Shown here: in pieces, positions 25,722-33,837 of the stretch
How the letters are laid out: each line of letters starts with the position of its first letter
Position numbering within the stretch: position 1 is the stretch's first letter
Assembly (NCBI GenBank): GCA_963827705.1
Contig: CAWHBN010000001.1
Coordinates: 62,001-126,000 of the forward strand
DNA from: JACDAN01 sp963827705
Lineage (GTDB): Bacteria > Actinomycetota > Thermoleophilia > Gaiellales > Gaiellaceae
Direction of reading: 5' to 3'
DNA length: 64,000 nucleotides
Notes under the pieces: model-generated
Seen by the model: the letters and a program-made list of their open reading frames with translations, nothing else
Database searches by the model: none
Told to the model about the DNA's origin: nothing
Made by a program: the position numbers and the translations under genes

Positions 25722-25727
25722 CGGCCG

Positions 25728-25733
25728 AGTGTA
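25728..25733 (-). promoter_or_regulatory. Candidate -10 box (TACACT), leaderless
   Basis: TACACT, 6 nt and then GTG 25721 on the minus strand, with no ribosome binding site. It would drive dedA, the aminotransferase and the dehydratase. Confidence 0.5.
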
Positions 25734-25739
25734 CGGACG

Positions 25740-27476
25740 CTAGCGGCGTCTCACTCGGAACGAACGCGCCAGCTCGGCGCGACCGACCGAGTTGGTGGCC
25801 ACGACGCGAGCCACGTACGTGCCCGAGAAAACGGGCTTCCCGTTGGGGTACTTGCCGTTCCAGAGGACGACGGTCTTGCCGGCGCGAGCGTTGAAGTTCC
25901 GCACGACGCGAAGGAGCTGCCCCGTCTTCGACGTGATCGTGACGCTGGCACGCGCCGGGCGGGTGAGCGTGAAGCCGATCAGGAGCCGTCCGCCCCGCTT
26001 CCGTCCCACGGTCATGCGGGACGGCTGGACGGAGATGAACCCGAGCGTGTTGTTGAGGCTGAACGAGCGCTCGGCGGTCGAGCGGCGCCCGTCGGCGTCC
26101 ACGGCAGTGATCGACCAGCGATAGCGCCCTTCGGGCTCGGCGGCGCCGGCCCGGTTCGACCGGGTGCCGCCGGCGAACGCGAACTTGTAGAGGCCGGGCT
26201 TGCGCTCACCCGAGTCGATCGTGCGGCCGACACCATCGGGCCCGGTGAGGGTCGCCGTGACGGTCGACGGCTTCACGACCTTGTACTCGAGCCGCTGCCG
26301 TTCGCCTGCGCCGTCGCCGTTCGGCGAGAACGACGGCTCCGTTGCGGGCGCGTACACGCCGTAGTACATGACGAGAAGCGCCTCCGAGACGAGCCGCTCG
26401 CCGCCGGTGTCGGAGGGACGGCTGAGGAGCTGCCCGCCGAACGCCATCGTCGACGAGCCTCCCGCGTCGAGCGCGGAGGCCGTGACGACGCCGAGCCGTG
26501 CCATCGTCTGCGCCAGCTCGAAGTTCGTCATTCCCGAGGAGTAGCCGGGCCGCCGTCCGTCGACCACGAGCATCACGATCCGCCCGTCCGAGCGCTGCCC
26601 CACGGCCGTCCTCGGGTGGCGGCGGTTGAGGTGGTAGGTGCCGAAGTCCTCGGCGGGCCGGAAGATGGGACGTCCCTGGCGGATGAGCTCGGGACCGCCG
26701 CCGAGCGCTTCGGGCACGTCGCGCCACTCCGGCCGCAACACGAGCCGGACGGTGATCGTGTCCGCCGTGACCGCTTCGACGGCCATCCGCTGGGCCTGCG
26801 TCCCTCGGGCGACCAGCACGGCGCCGCCGGGCGGGATCGGCGTCCCACCGCGCCTGTTCTCCGAGACGAAGCCGACCAGGTCGGCGTTCGGCGTTGCGGA
26901 CGGGAAGGGCGAGAGCACGGCCTCGAACACGCCGTTGCCGGTCGGCGTCGTCGTCCCGTACGAAGGTGTGTAGAGCGTCGTCCCGTTGGGACCCGGAGGC
27001 CGGTTGACGAGGTGGATCGGCCGCCGCGGGCCGGAGCCCTGCCAGGTGCCGAGCATCGAGATCCGGTCGACGCGCAGGTTCCCCGCCACGTCCACGCCGA
27101 GCATGGAGCGCTTCGGGTGCGGCGTCGTGCGCAGGACCCCGTCCTGGATCAGCCCGCTGGAGGGGATGCCGTCGGCCCAGGTGAAGAGGTCACCGTTCAC
27201 GCCGGCGACCGTGGCGCTCGCCTCGGCGCGCCGCTGCATCGAGGTCACTCGCTCGCGGCCGGTCGCCGCCCCGTTCGAGAGCACGGGCTTGAGCCCGTAC
27301 AGGCCACCGGCGGGCTTCGGCGCCGTGAGGATGTGCATCGTCTGTGGGCCGAACCGGGTGAACTGGAGCCGCTTCTCGTAGGTGACGCCCGGCATCAGGA
27401 GTTGCTGAGGCGCCCCCGCCGCCGGAGAAGCAAAAATGCCTGCGAGCAGGCCGAAAAGAATCGCCTTCCTCAGCAT
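25740..27476 (-). CDS. Secreted phosphodiester glycosidase (NAGPA-like) with FlgD-Ig tail
   Basis: 578 residues with a signal peptide (RKAILFGLLAGIFASPAAGAPQ). Residues about 90-370 match the NAGPA/DUF2233 phosphodiester glycosidase domain (VAGVNGDLFTWADG, DGRIVMLVVDGRRPGYSSGMTNFELAQTM, ASALDAGGSSTMAF). FlgD-like Ig units follow, with SFSPNGDGAGERQRLEYKV and a terminal VLWNGKYPNGKPVFSGTY. It probably cleaves phosphodiester-linked sugars at the surface. It is the last gene before a divergent ABC exporter. Confidence 0.83.
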   Translation of the reverse strand: MLRKAILFGLLAGIFASPAAGAPQQLLMPGVTYEKRLQFTRFGPQTMHILTAPKPAGGLYGLKPVLSNGAATGRERVTSMQRRAEASATVAGVNGDLFTWADGIPSSGLIQDGVLRTTPHPKRSMLGVDVAGNLRVDRISMLGTWQGSGPRRPIHLVNRPPGPNGTTLYTPSYGTTTPTGNGVFEAVLSPFPSATPNADLVGFVSENRRGGTPIPPGGAVLVARGTQAQRMAVEAVTADTITVRLVLRPEWRDVPEALGGGPELIRQGRPIFRPAEDFGTYHLNRRHPRTAVGQRSDGRIVMLVVDGRRPGYSSGMTNFELAQTMARLGVVTASALDAGGSSTMAFGGQLLSRPSDTGGERLVSEALLVMYYGVYAPATEPSFSPNGDGAGERQRLEYKVVKPSTVTATLTGPDGVGRTIDSGERKPGLYKFAFAGGTRSNRAGAAEPEGRYRWSITAVDADGRRSTAERSFSLNNTLGFISVQPSRMTVGRKRGGRLLIGFTLTRPARASVTITSKTGQLLRVVRNFNARAGKTVVLWNGKYPNGKPVFSGTYVARVVATNSVGRAELARSFRVRRR

Positions 27477-27522
27477 GGACCCCGGCTGAGGCTATCGAAG
27501 ACCGGGAAACGTCAAGGCCGCC

Positions 27523-27549
27523 TTTACAGCATTCGTACACGGGTAGTGT
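27523..27549 (+). promoter_or_regulatory. Leaderless promoter of the ABC exporter
   Basis: TTTACA (27523-27528), 15 nt and TAGTGT (27544-27549) stand 6 nt before the GTG at 27556. There is no ribosome binding site, so the mRNA is probably leaderless. Confidence 0.5.
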
Positions 27550-27555
27550 GCGGGG

Positions 27556-28530
27556 GTGGAACAGGCGATCGAAGTTCGCGGCCTGGTTCGCGAGTTCAAG
27601 GGCGGAATTCATGCGGTTGCAGGAATCGACCTCGACGTCGCGCCGGGCGAGATCTACGGCTTCCTCGGCCCCAACGGCGCCGGCAAGTCGACGACCGTGC
27701 ACATGCTCACGACACTGCTTCCGCCGACGGCGGGCACAGCCAAGGTCGGTGGGCACGACATCGTGTCGGAGGGGCCGGCGGTGCGGAGGACGATCGGCGC
27801 AGCACTCCAGGAGGCGGCGCTTGACCCGCTCCTGACGGGCCGCGAGCACCTGAAGCTCCAACTTGCGCTGCACGGAATCCCGCGGGGCGAGCGGGACCGG
27901 CGCACCGACGAGCTCCTCGAGCGTGTCGGACTTCGACTGGCCGCCGACCGGAAGATCGGCGGCTACTCGGGCGGCATGAAGCGCCGCCTCGACCTGGCGC
28001 TCGCGTTGGCGCACCGCCCGCGCATCCTCTTCCTGGACGAGCCGACGACAGGGCTCGACCCGCAGAGCCGCAGCGCGCTCTGGGACGAGGTCGTGCGGCT
28101 GAAGCGGGACGAGGGCGTCACGGTCTTCCTGACGACGCAGTACCTCGAGGAGGCCGACGTGCTCGCCGACCGAGTCGGGATCATCGACCACGGAAAGATC
28201 GTCGCCGAGGGCACACCGGCGGCACTGAAGGCGGAGATCGGACGGCCGACCGTCGAGGCGGTCCCGACCGAGGAAACCGAGCCGGCCAAGCTCGAGGAGA
28301 TCTTCGGGCGCTTCGGCGAGCTCCAGCCGTCCACTGCCGGCGTGGCCGTTCGCCTGGACGGTAAGGGCGGGCTCGCCGACGTCGTGCGCGCGCTCGACTC
28401 GGCGGACGTGACCGTCGCCGCGCTCAACCTGCACGCACCGACGCTCGACGACGTGTTCCTGGCGAAGACCGGCCGCTCACTGGAGGGCGAGGAGGAGGAG
28501 CCCTCCGAGCCCGAGCCGGCTCCCGCTTGA
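27556..28530 (+). CDS. DrrA-type ABC exporter ATP-binding protein
   Basis: 324 residues. Walker A GPNGAGKST, signature YSGGMKRRLDLALAL and Walker B ILFLDEPTTGLDPQSR are present, with a C-terminal DrrA-type extension (VAEGTPAALKAEIGRPTVEAVPTEE) and an acidic tail. It energises export of a lipid or drug with the two permeases that follow. The TGA overlaps the TTG of the first permease (TTGA). Confidence 0.9.
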   Translation: MEQAIEVRGLVREFKGGIHAVAGIDLDVAPGEIYGFLGPNGAGKSTTVHMLTTLLPPTAGTAKVGGHDIVSEGPAVRRTIGAALQEAALDPLLTGREHLKLQLALHGIPRGERDRRTDELLERVGLRLAADRKIGGYSGGMKRRLDLALALAHRPRILFLDEPTTGLDPQSRSALWDEVVRLKRDEGVTVFLTTQYLEEADVLADRVGIIDHGKIVAEGTPAALKAEIGRPTVEAVPTEETEPAKLEEIFGRFGELQPSTAGVAVRLDGKGGLADVVRALDSADVTVAALNLHAPTLDDVFLAKTGRSLEGEEEEPSEPEPAPA

Positions 28531-29300
28531 GCCTCGCGAACCAGGTCCTCCATCTCGCGCGCCGGTCGGTGATCCGGACGCTGCGCCAGCCCGCCAACTG
28601 GATCACGCCGCTCATCTTCCCGCTGGCGCTCATGGCGGTGAACTCCGGCGGCCTCCAGGCGGCGACGAGCCTGCCGGGCTTCCCGACCGACTCGTACGTC
28701 GCGTTCTTCCTCGCCTTCCCGTTCATCCAGGGCGCGCTCTTCTCGACCGTCAACGCCGGGGTCGACCTGGCGCGCGACATCCAGACCGGGTTCCTGAACA
28801 GGCTCGCCCTGACGCCGATGCAGAGCACCGCCCTGCTCGTCGGCCACCTGGGCGGGGTGATCGTGATGGGCTTCGTGCAGGCGATCTGGTACCTCGCCGT
28901 CGGCCTGGCGATCGGCGTGCGCATCCAGGCAGGCGTCCTCGGTACGGTCGTGCTGCTCGTCCTCGCCGTCCTGATCGTCACCGCCTTCGGGTCGTTCGGC
29001 GCGCTCGCCGCACTGCGCACCGGCTCGACCGAGGCCGTGCACAGCCTCTTCCCCGTCTTCTTCGTGTTCCTGTTCATCTCGTCGATGAACCTGCCGCGGA
29101 ACCTGATCGAGACGGACTGGTTCCAGGTCGCGGCGTCGGCGAACCCGGTCTCCTACCTGATCGAGGCGATCCGCAGCCTCGTGATCCAGGGCTGGAACGA
29201 GGAGGCGCTGGCGCTTGGCTTCGCCATCGCGATCGGCCTTTCGATCGTCGGCCTCACGCTTTCGTCCCTTTCGCTGCGGACGAGGCTGGCACGGACATGA
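28527..29300 (+). CDS. ABC-2 type permease of the exporter
   Basis: 257 residues (TTG start overlapping the ATPase stop). It is a six-helix ABC-2 permease with the typical loop VDLARDIQTGFLNRLALTPMQSTALLVGHL and the NPVSYLIEAIRSLVIQGW motif near the C-terminus. It forms a heterodimer with the next gene product, to whose ATG its TGA is joined (ATGA). Confidence 0.87.
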   Translation: MSLANQVLHLARRSVIRTLRQPANWITPLIFPLALMAVNSGGLQAATSLPGFPTDSYVAFFLAFPFIQGALFSTVNAGVDLARDIQTGFLNRLALTPMQSTALLVGHLGGVIVMGFVQAIWYLAVGLAIGVRIQAGVLGTVVLLVLAVLIVTAFGSFGALAALRTGSTEAVHSLFPVFFVFLFISSMNLPRNLIETDWFQVAASANPVSYLIEAIRSLVIQGWNEEALALGFAIAIGLSIVGLTLSSLSLRTRLART

Positions 29301-30073
29301 GGAGCGTCGTCAGCGTGGCGCTCGCCGTCGGGTGGCGGATGCTGCACAACAACTTCACGACCCCCTCGCTTCTGATCCCAGGCATTGCCTTCCCGATGTT
29401 CTTCTTCATCGCCTTCGCGGGAGGGCTCTCACGGGTGAACGACGTCCCGGGCTTTCAGTTCCCCGTCGGGTATACGGCGTTCCAGTTCGTCTTCGTGCTC
29501 CTCCAATCAGCTGCCTTTGCAGGAGTTTTTACAGGATTTGGGATCGTCCGCGACTTCGAGACCGGGTTCGCGCGGCGCCTGATGGTGGCGGCGCCCGACC
29601 GGCGAGGCATCCTGCTCGGCTACGGGATCGGCGCCATCGGCCGCTGGGCGGTGACTGCGACCGTCCTGACCTCGGTCGCGATGCTCGCGGGGATGGAGGT
29701 GGGCGGAAACGGCGTCGACGTCTTCGCGCTCTATACGCTCGCCGCCCTCGTCAACGTCATCGGGCTCGGGTGGTCAGCCGGCGTGGCGATGCGCTTCCGG
29801 TCGCTGCAGGCCGCGCCGCTCATGCAACTGCCGGTATTCCTCTCGCTCTTCTTCGCTCCGGTCTTCGTGCCGGTCGAGCTCCTGGCGGGCTGGCTGCAGA
29901 CGATCGCGCACCTGAACCCGGTGACGCTGATGCTCGCAGCCGGCCGGAGCCTGATCGCCGGCGAGCCTGCGCACATCGCCGGCGCGTTCGGCGCCGCCTT
30001 CGCGCTGATCGCGCTGTTTTCGATCTGGGCCTTGCGCGGCCTGCGCCGAGCCGAGGCCGCCGGCGCCGGTTAG
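29297..30073 (+). CDS. ABC-2 type permease of the exporter (second subunit)
   Basis: 258 residues with six predicted helices and the ABC-2 cytoplasmic stretch IVRDFETGFARRLMVAAPDRRGILLGYGIGA; NPVTLMLAAGRSLIAGE matches the same place in the first permease. The substrate of the exporter is not determined. DrrABC-like sets carry drugs, glycolipids or lipids. Confidence 0.87.
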   Translation: MRSVVSVALAVGWRMLHNNFTTPSLLIPGIAFPMFFFIAFAGGLSRVNDVPGFQFPVGYTAFQFVFVLLQSAAFAGVFTGFGIVRDFETGFARRLMVAAPDRRGILLGYGIGAIGRWAVTATVLTSVAMLAGMEVGGNGVDVFALYTLAALVNVIGLGWSAGVAMRFRSLQAAPLMQLPVFLSLFFAPVFVPVELLAGWLQTIAHLNPVTLMLAAGRSLIAGEPAHIAGAFGAAFALIALFSIWALRGLRRAEAAGAG

Positions 30074-30078
30074 AGGCT

Positions 30079-30084
30079 TAGAGT
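30079..30084 (+). promoter_or_regulatory. Candidate -10 box (TAGAGT), leaderless
   Basis: TAGAGT, 6 nt and then GTG 30091. The identical box and spacing stand before the gene at 48058 on the other strand. Confidence 0.45.
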
Positions 30085-30090
30085 GGACGC

Positions 30091-30447
30091 GTGAACGTCC
30101 GGACCGCGCTCTTCTGGTTGGGAACGATCACCGGCATCGCCTATCTGCTGATCGGCGCACTCGGCGCCTGGTGGCCGGGTCACTGGGACGATACGGGAGC
30201 GAGTGACCAGATCCTGTGGGGAGCCCTGCTCATGGGCGGCGGCGTGGCGCTTCTCGCCGGTCTCCGGATCATCGAACGCTCACCTCGGTGGGGCGCGGTC
30301 CTCGTCGCGGTCGGCGCGGTTGCCGGCGCGCTCGTGATCTTCTGGACGGTGATCGTGATCGTCGTGGCCCTGACCGTTGTGGTCCTGGCCGTGGTCTACG
30401 CCCGGCGGCTCGCCTCGCCCTCGACAGCTTCGGACACCAGCGCCTGA
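30091..30447 (+). CDS. Small four-helix membrane protein
   Basis: 118 residues with four hydrophobic segments (FWLGTITGIAYLLIGALGAW, WGALLMGGGVALLAGL, WGAVLVAVGAVAGALVIFWTVIVIVVALTVVVLAVVYA). No family is recognised. It starts 17 nt after the exporter permease. Its 3' end overlaps the convergent oxygenase gene by 52 nt. Confidence 0.6.
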   Translation: MNVRTALFWLGTITGIAYLLIGALGAWWPGHWDDTGASDQILWGALLMGGGVALLAGLRIIERSPRWGAVLVAVGAVAGALVIFWTVIVIVVALTVVVLAVVYARRLASPSTASDTSA

Positions 30448-31424
30448 AACGCAGCGACCAGCTGCTCGCTCTCAGGTAGGAGCCGGCCGTCGGGGATGGC
30501 GCCCGACCCGGCGCCGCGCTGCACCGACTCCACGAGGCGAGCGTCCTCCCGCCCGACCTGATCGTCGAACTCGAGGAACTCGGCGATCCAGGCGCCGTCC
30601 TCGTCCGGAGCGAAGAAGTAGTCGAGGACCCGGCGGGTCCGGTCGGGGGCAATCGGCAGGATCGGGCCGATCGAGAGGTTCGGCCTGCCCGGGAAGACGT
30701 TGATCCCCGTGTTGGGCCAGATGAGGTGGAACTGGCCCTCGGGCAGCGGTGCCCCACTCGGGTCCTTCAGCCGTCCGAACTGGCTCAGGTGCCACGGCCT
30801 GCGCTCGAGCCGGTAGTCGCCCGGCGAGGTCTCGACCATTGCCGAGAAGCCGGGATGCGCGACGGCGCAGTGGTAGCACTCGAGGAAGTTCTCGGTCGCG
30901 ATCTTCCAGTTCGCCGAGACCTCCCAGTCCACCCGGTGGTGAAACGCAAGGCCGTCGACGTCGATCCCGCCCTCGGCCAGCATCGCCGGCACCTCGCCGA
31001 GTACCTCGTCGAGCGGCGGCGCCTCGCCGTCCAGGTTCACGAACCGGAACGGGCCCCAGGCACCGAGGCGGATCTCGACGAGCCCGAGGTCCCCGGCGCC
31101 GGAGAGCTCCTCCGACCGGGGCGCCGACCGCAGCGATCCGTCCAGCCCGTACGTCCAGGCGTGGTAGGCGCACTGAAGTGTCTTCCGGCTCCCGGCCTCC
31201 TCGACGACGACCGAGCCGCGGTGCCGGCAGACGTTGACGAACGCGCGCTCGGCCCCCTCGTCTCTCACCACCACGACCGGGACCCGACCGGCCGAGCCGG
31301 GAACGACGTTGTGCTCGCCGAGAACGCCGACGTACTGCCACGTCCGCGCGAAGATCGCCTTCTCCTCCCGCTCCAGCACCGCGGGATCGCGGTACCAGGC
31401 CCAGGGGGTGGTGGCGAGCGTCAC
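30396..31424 (-). CDS. Rieske-type aromatic-ring or quaternary-amine oxygenase, alpha subunit
   Basis: 342 residues. The Rieske [2Fe-2S] motif is CRHRGS...CAYHAW and the mononuclear iron site is ENFLECYHCAVAHPGF. It resembles phenylpropionate dioxygenase and choline-monooxygenase-like enzymes. The GTG overlaps the TGA of the VOC gene (GTGA). It is the last gene of the menaquinone/cytochrome operon, where it could act in quinone or aromatic metabolism. The reductase partner is not in the window. Confidence 0.87.
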   Translation of the reverse strand: MTLATTPWAWYRDPAVLEREEKAIFARTWQYVGVLGEHNVVPGSAGRVPVVVVRDEGAERAFVNVCRHRGSVVVEEAGSRKTLQCAYHAWTYGLDGSLRSAPRSEELSGAGDLGLVEIRLGAWGPFRFVNLDGEAPPLDEVLGEVPAMLAEGGIDVDGLAFHHRVDWEVSANWKIATENFLECYHCAVAHPGFSAMVETSPGDYRLERRPWHLSQFGRLKDPSGAPLPEGQFHLIWPNTGINVFPGRPNLSIGPILPIAPDRTRRVLDYFFAPDEDGAWIAEFLEFDDQVGREDARLVESVQRGAGSGAIPDGRLLPESEQLVAAFQALVSEAVEGEASRRA

Positions 31425-31802
31425 TCCGGTTGCGGCTCGTAGTCTGCGGGCGGCTCGAAGAACGTCACGAGGTTCCCGTCGTGGTCGACGACGGCGAACT
31501 CACGGAAGCCCCACGGCTTCTCCTCGAGCGGTGCGTTCGGGTGGAGGATCTCCTTGGCGCGGCAGTGCTCGTACAGCTGGTCGATGCCGCGGACACCGAC
31601 ACGGATCATCGTGTCCGACTTCTCGGGCGGGATGCCGCTCGGTCCCCAGAAGTGGATCCAGGTCTCCCCGCGACCAACGATCCCGTACTCGTCCTCGGTG
31701 TGGAAGATCGTGAAGCCGAGCCGGTCGCGGTACCAGACCGTACTCTGCCTCGATGTCGCGCGCCGGGATGATCGGGACGGCCGAGATGAACTCGGTGCTC
31801 AA
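31421..31802 (-). CDS. VOC (glyoxalase/bleomycin-resistance) protein, frameshifted
   Basis: The N-terminal strand (STEFISAVPIIPARDIEAE) and the later parts (TVWYRDRLGFTIF, WIHFWGPSGIPPEKSD, MIRVGVRGIDQLYEHC, FREFAVVDHDGNLVTFFEP) join only if one base is removed at about 31735. The last strand has the Glu of the metal site (FFEP). The TTG at 31802 overlaps the UbiA stop (TTGA). It is possibly a small dioxygenase or resistance protein. The frameshift may be an assembly error. Confidence 0.68.
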
Positions 31803-33169
31803 GTCAAGAACGATGGCGGGTCGTCCATGACCCCGTCCGCAATCAGCGCGATCACATAGCCGAGGATCAGCAGGACGCCCGTCGCCAGATGGAGCTGGAT
31901 GTTCTTTGCCATCGCCGGCATGAGGGCGTAGGGCTGGTCGTACGACGACTTGAGCGCCCGGTAGACGGGGAGAGCGAGGGGCGCTGCGGCGACCGCGATG
32001 ATCGCCGGCCGCACGATCCACCCTGCGACGGCGAACACGACGATCAGCGCGAACGTCAGCGCGACGGCGGCGGCGTACCCATTGATGATTGCGTCCTTCG
32101 AGAACCGCACCGGGAGCGTGCGCTTCCCCGCCGCGGCGTCGGCCGGGCGGTCCGGCACCTCGTTCACGTAGAGCACGAGCGCGATCAGGATCCCGACCGG
32201 GATCGAGGCGAGGAGCGGCTCGAGATCGAACTCCTGCGCCTGGACGAAGTAGGCGCCCAGGGCCATGATCGGGCCGAAGCCGAGGAAGACGTCGATCTCA
32301 CCGAGCCCGCGGTGAACGAGCTTGAGCGGCGGCGCGGTGTAGAAGACGCTGAGCAGCGCGCCGGCGGCGCCGAGCCAGAAGAGATCCCAGCCGCGCGTCG
32401 CGCAGAGGTAGAGCCCGATCCCGATCCCCACGGCGTAGAACGCGGCGGAGAGCAGCGTGATCTGCCGCAGTGTCAGCAGCCCGTAGTGGACGACGCGCGA
32501 TCCGCCGCTGAACTGCGTGGGGTTGACGTTCTCCGCATCGGCGCCGCTCGTCGTGTCGAAGACGTCGTTCGCGACGTTGAGGCCAAGGTGGATGCTTGCG
32601 CCGCCGAAGAGCGTCAGGAGCGCGAGCCACCAGCTGAAGCCGTTCGTCCAGGCAGCGACCGCGATGCCGAGAAGAATCGGCACGAAGGTCGCCGTAAGGA
32701 ACGGCAGCCGCGTCGTCCGTAGGAAGAGCCAGCCGAACGACAGCTTCGGCCGCACCTCGCGGCCAGTCTCCTCCGAGACTCGCTCGAGATATCGCCTGGC
32801 CTGCGGGACGCCGCGCTCGGAGTACTCGAAGAACGACATCTCCTCCTCGTCCCAGTGCTGGACGTCCTCCGGCGAGAACTCGAGCCCGCCCTCCGTCCGC
32901 ATCAGCGGCCCCCAGAGCGAGACGTAGCGGCGCTCGTCGTAGCCGACGCCCGGCTGGGGGTGAATGTGGCTGAAGACCACGTTGACCCGCTCGCCCTGCG
33001 GCGGCTGCGCGTCGCCGGCGACGGCTCGCAGCGAGACGATCCCACGCTCCTCGTCGACCTCGAAGTCGGTCGCGACCGACATCGGGTAGCCGTCAACGTC
33101 GACATAGGCGATCACCGCGTGGCCGAAGCGCTCTTCGAGCTTGGCGATCAGCTCCGGTGTCGGTTTCAC
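31799..33169 (-). CDS. FMN-barrel / UbiA prenyltransferase fusion
   Basis: 456 residues in one frame. Residues 1-130 form a PPOX-like FMN-binding split barrel (GHAVIAYVDVDGYPMSVATDFEV, RRYVSLWGPLMRTEGG). From about 155 on it is a UbiA-family membrane enzyme with the Asp-rich NVANDVFDTTSGAD site and the second motif NEVPDRPADAAAGKRTLPVRF. The UbiA part resembles MenA, which prenylates dihydroxynaphthoate. Coupling to a polyprenyl synthase/MenG fusion upstream supports a quinone role. The GTG overlaps the TGA of the preceding gene (GTGA). Confidence 0.85.
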   Translation of the reverse strand: MKPTPELIAKLEERFGHAVIAYVDVDGYPMSVATDFEVDEERGIVSLRAVAGDAQPPQGERVNVVFSHIHPQPGVGYDERRYVSLWGPLMRTEGGLEFSPEDVQHWDEEEMSFFEYSERGVPQARRYLERVSEETGREVRPKLSFGWLFLRTTRLPFLTATFVPILLGIAVAAWTNGFSWWLALLTLFGGASIHLGLNVANDVFDTTSGADAENVNPTQFSGGSRVVHYGLLTLRQITLLSAAFYAVGIGIGLYLCATRGWDLFWLGAAGALLSVFYTAPPLKLVHRGLGEIDVFLGFGPIMALGAYFVQAQEFDLEPLLASIPVGILIALVLYVNEVPDRPADAAAGKRTLPVRFSKDAIINGYAAAVALTFALIVVFAVAGWIVRPAIIAVAAAPLALPVYRALKSSYDQPYALMPAMAKNIQLHLATGVLLILGYVIALIADGVMDDPPSFLT

Positions 33170-33651
33170 GCGAGCACCGGGTCGACGTCGAAGACCTGAG
33201 GCGGCCGGTCCGTGCGTCCGTCCTCCCAGAGGAATGCCTTCCGCGGCCGGATCTCGATCACCGAGCGCTCGAAGAAGAGGGGAAGCGCGACGCGCTTACC
33301 GAGAAAAAAGTCGATGGCGGGCTCCTTCTTCCGCCAGAGCGGGAGCACGCGCTCCCAGCCGGCGTGGAGATCCGAATCGTCGACCTCGGCGTCGCCCTGG
33401 ATCGTCGCCCGGGCGACCTGGCCCGGCTCGAGCGCGGCGGGGTCGGTGATCGAGAGCGACACCTTCGGGTTGGCCTTGATGTGCTCGAGCTTCTTGGAGA
33501 AGAGGATGCTCGAGGTGAGGTAGATCAGCTCCCCGTCGTAGAGCGGGATCAACGGATGCGTCACGGGCCGGCCCGACGGGTCAATGACCGTGAGCTCGCT
33601 CACGAGCGCCGTCTCGAGCAGTGCTTCGACCGGTTCCGGAAGGATCCCCAT
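33166..33651 (-). CDS. Pyridoxamine-5'-phosphate-oxidase-like FMN-binding protein
   Basis: 161 residues from ATG 33651. It shows the split-barrel fold (SELTVIDPSGRPVTHPLIPLYDGELIYLTSS, IKANPKVSLSITDP, ATIQGDAEVDDSD). It is a paralogue in outline of the N-terminal domain of the next gene, to which it is coupled. No good ribosome binding site is seen before the ATG, and the structured element at 33676-33837 ends 25 nt upstream. Function unknown; flavin or F420 binding is possible. Confidence 0.75.
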   Translation of the reverse strand: MGILPEPVEALLETALVSELTVIDPSGRPVTHPLIPLYDGELIYLTSSILFSKKLEHIKANPKVSLSITDPAALEPGQVARATIQGDAEVDDSDLHAGWERVLPLWRKKEPAIDFFLGKRVALPLFFERSVIEIRPRKAFLWEDGRTDRPPQVFDVDPVLA

Positions 33652-33675
33652 CAGCTTCGGGGGAAGATATCCCCT

Positions 33676-33837
33676 GGAGGGTTTGGCGGGATAGTGCTCG
33701 TTGCCAGGGCGTGATGCTCGTTCCCAGGCAAGGACGCAGGGAGCGCCCGTATTCCTGATACGGGCGCGACTGAGGACGCAGTCCTGGGGGCGAGCAGCGC
33801 GGCCTGGCGACACAGCCGCTATTTCGCCAAACCCTCC
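33676..33837 (+). repeat. Structured palindromic element, copy C
   Basis: A 162-nt element read on the plus strand forms a nested rod. The outer stem pairs 33676-33694 with 33819-33837 (19 pairs, 2 G-U), then 33700-33708 with 33803-33811, 33716-33728 with 33783-33795, and an apical hairpin 33743-33752/33758-33767. Conserved loops include GGACGCAG and TGAGGACG. It is related to the elements at 52885 and 58342. Here it lies between two minus-strand genes, so the structured strand is antisense to them. It covers the stop codon of the upstream gene. Confidence 0.8.

Noticed and set aside
24951..27824. 957-codon open frame on the plus strand
   Set aside because: It is antisense to the DedA, aminotransferase and NAGPA-like genes, is rich in Arg/Gly/His without any domain, and is a GC-driven shadow frame.
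33676..33837. Hammerhead-type ribozyme in the structured element
   Set aside because: The CUGAUGA and GAAA core strands of the hammerhead are not present; CUGAUAC and CUGAGGACG are not in the right arrangement.
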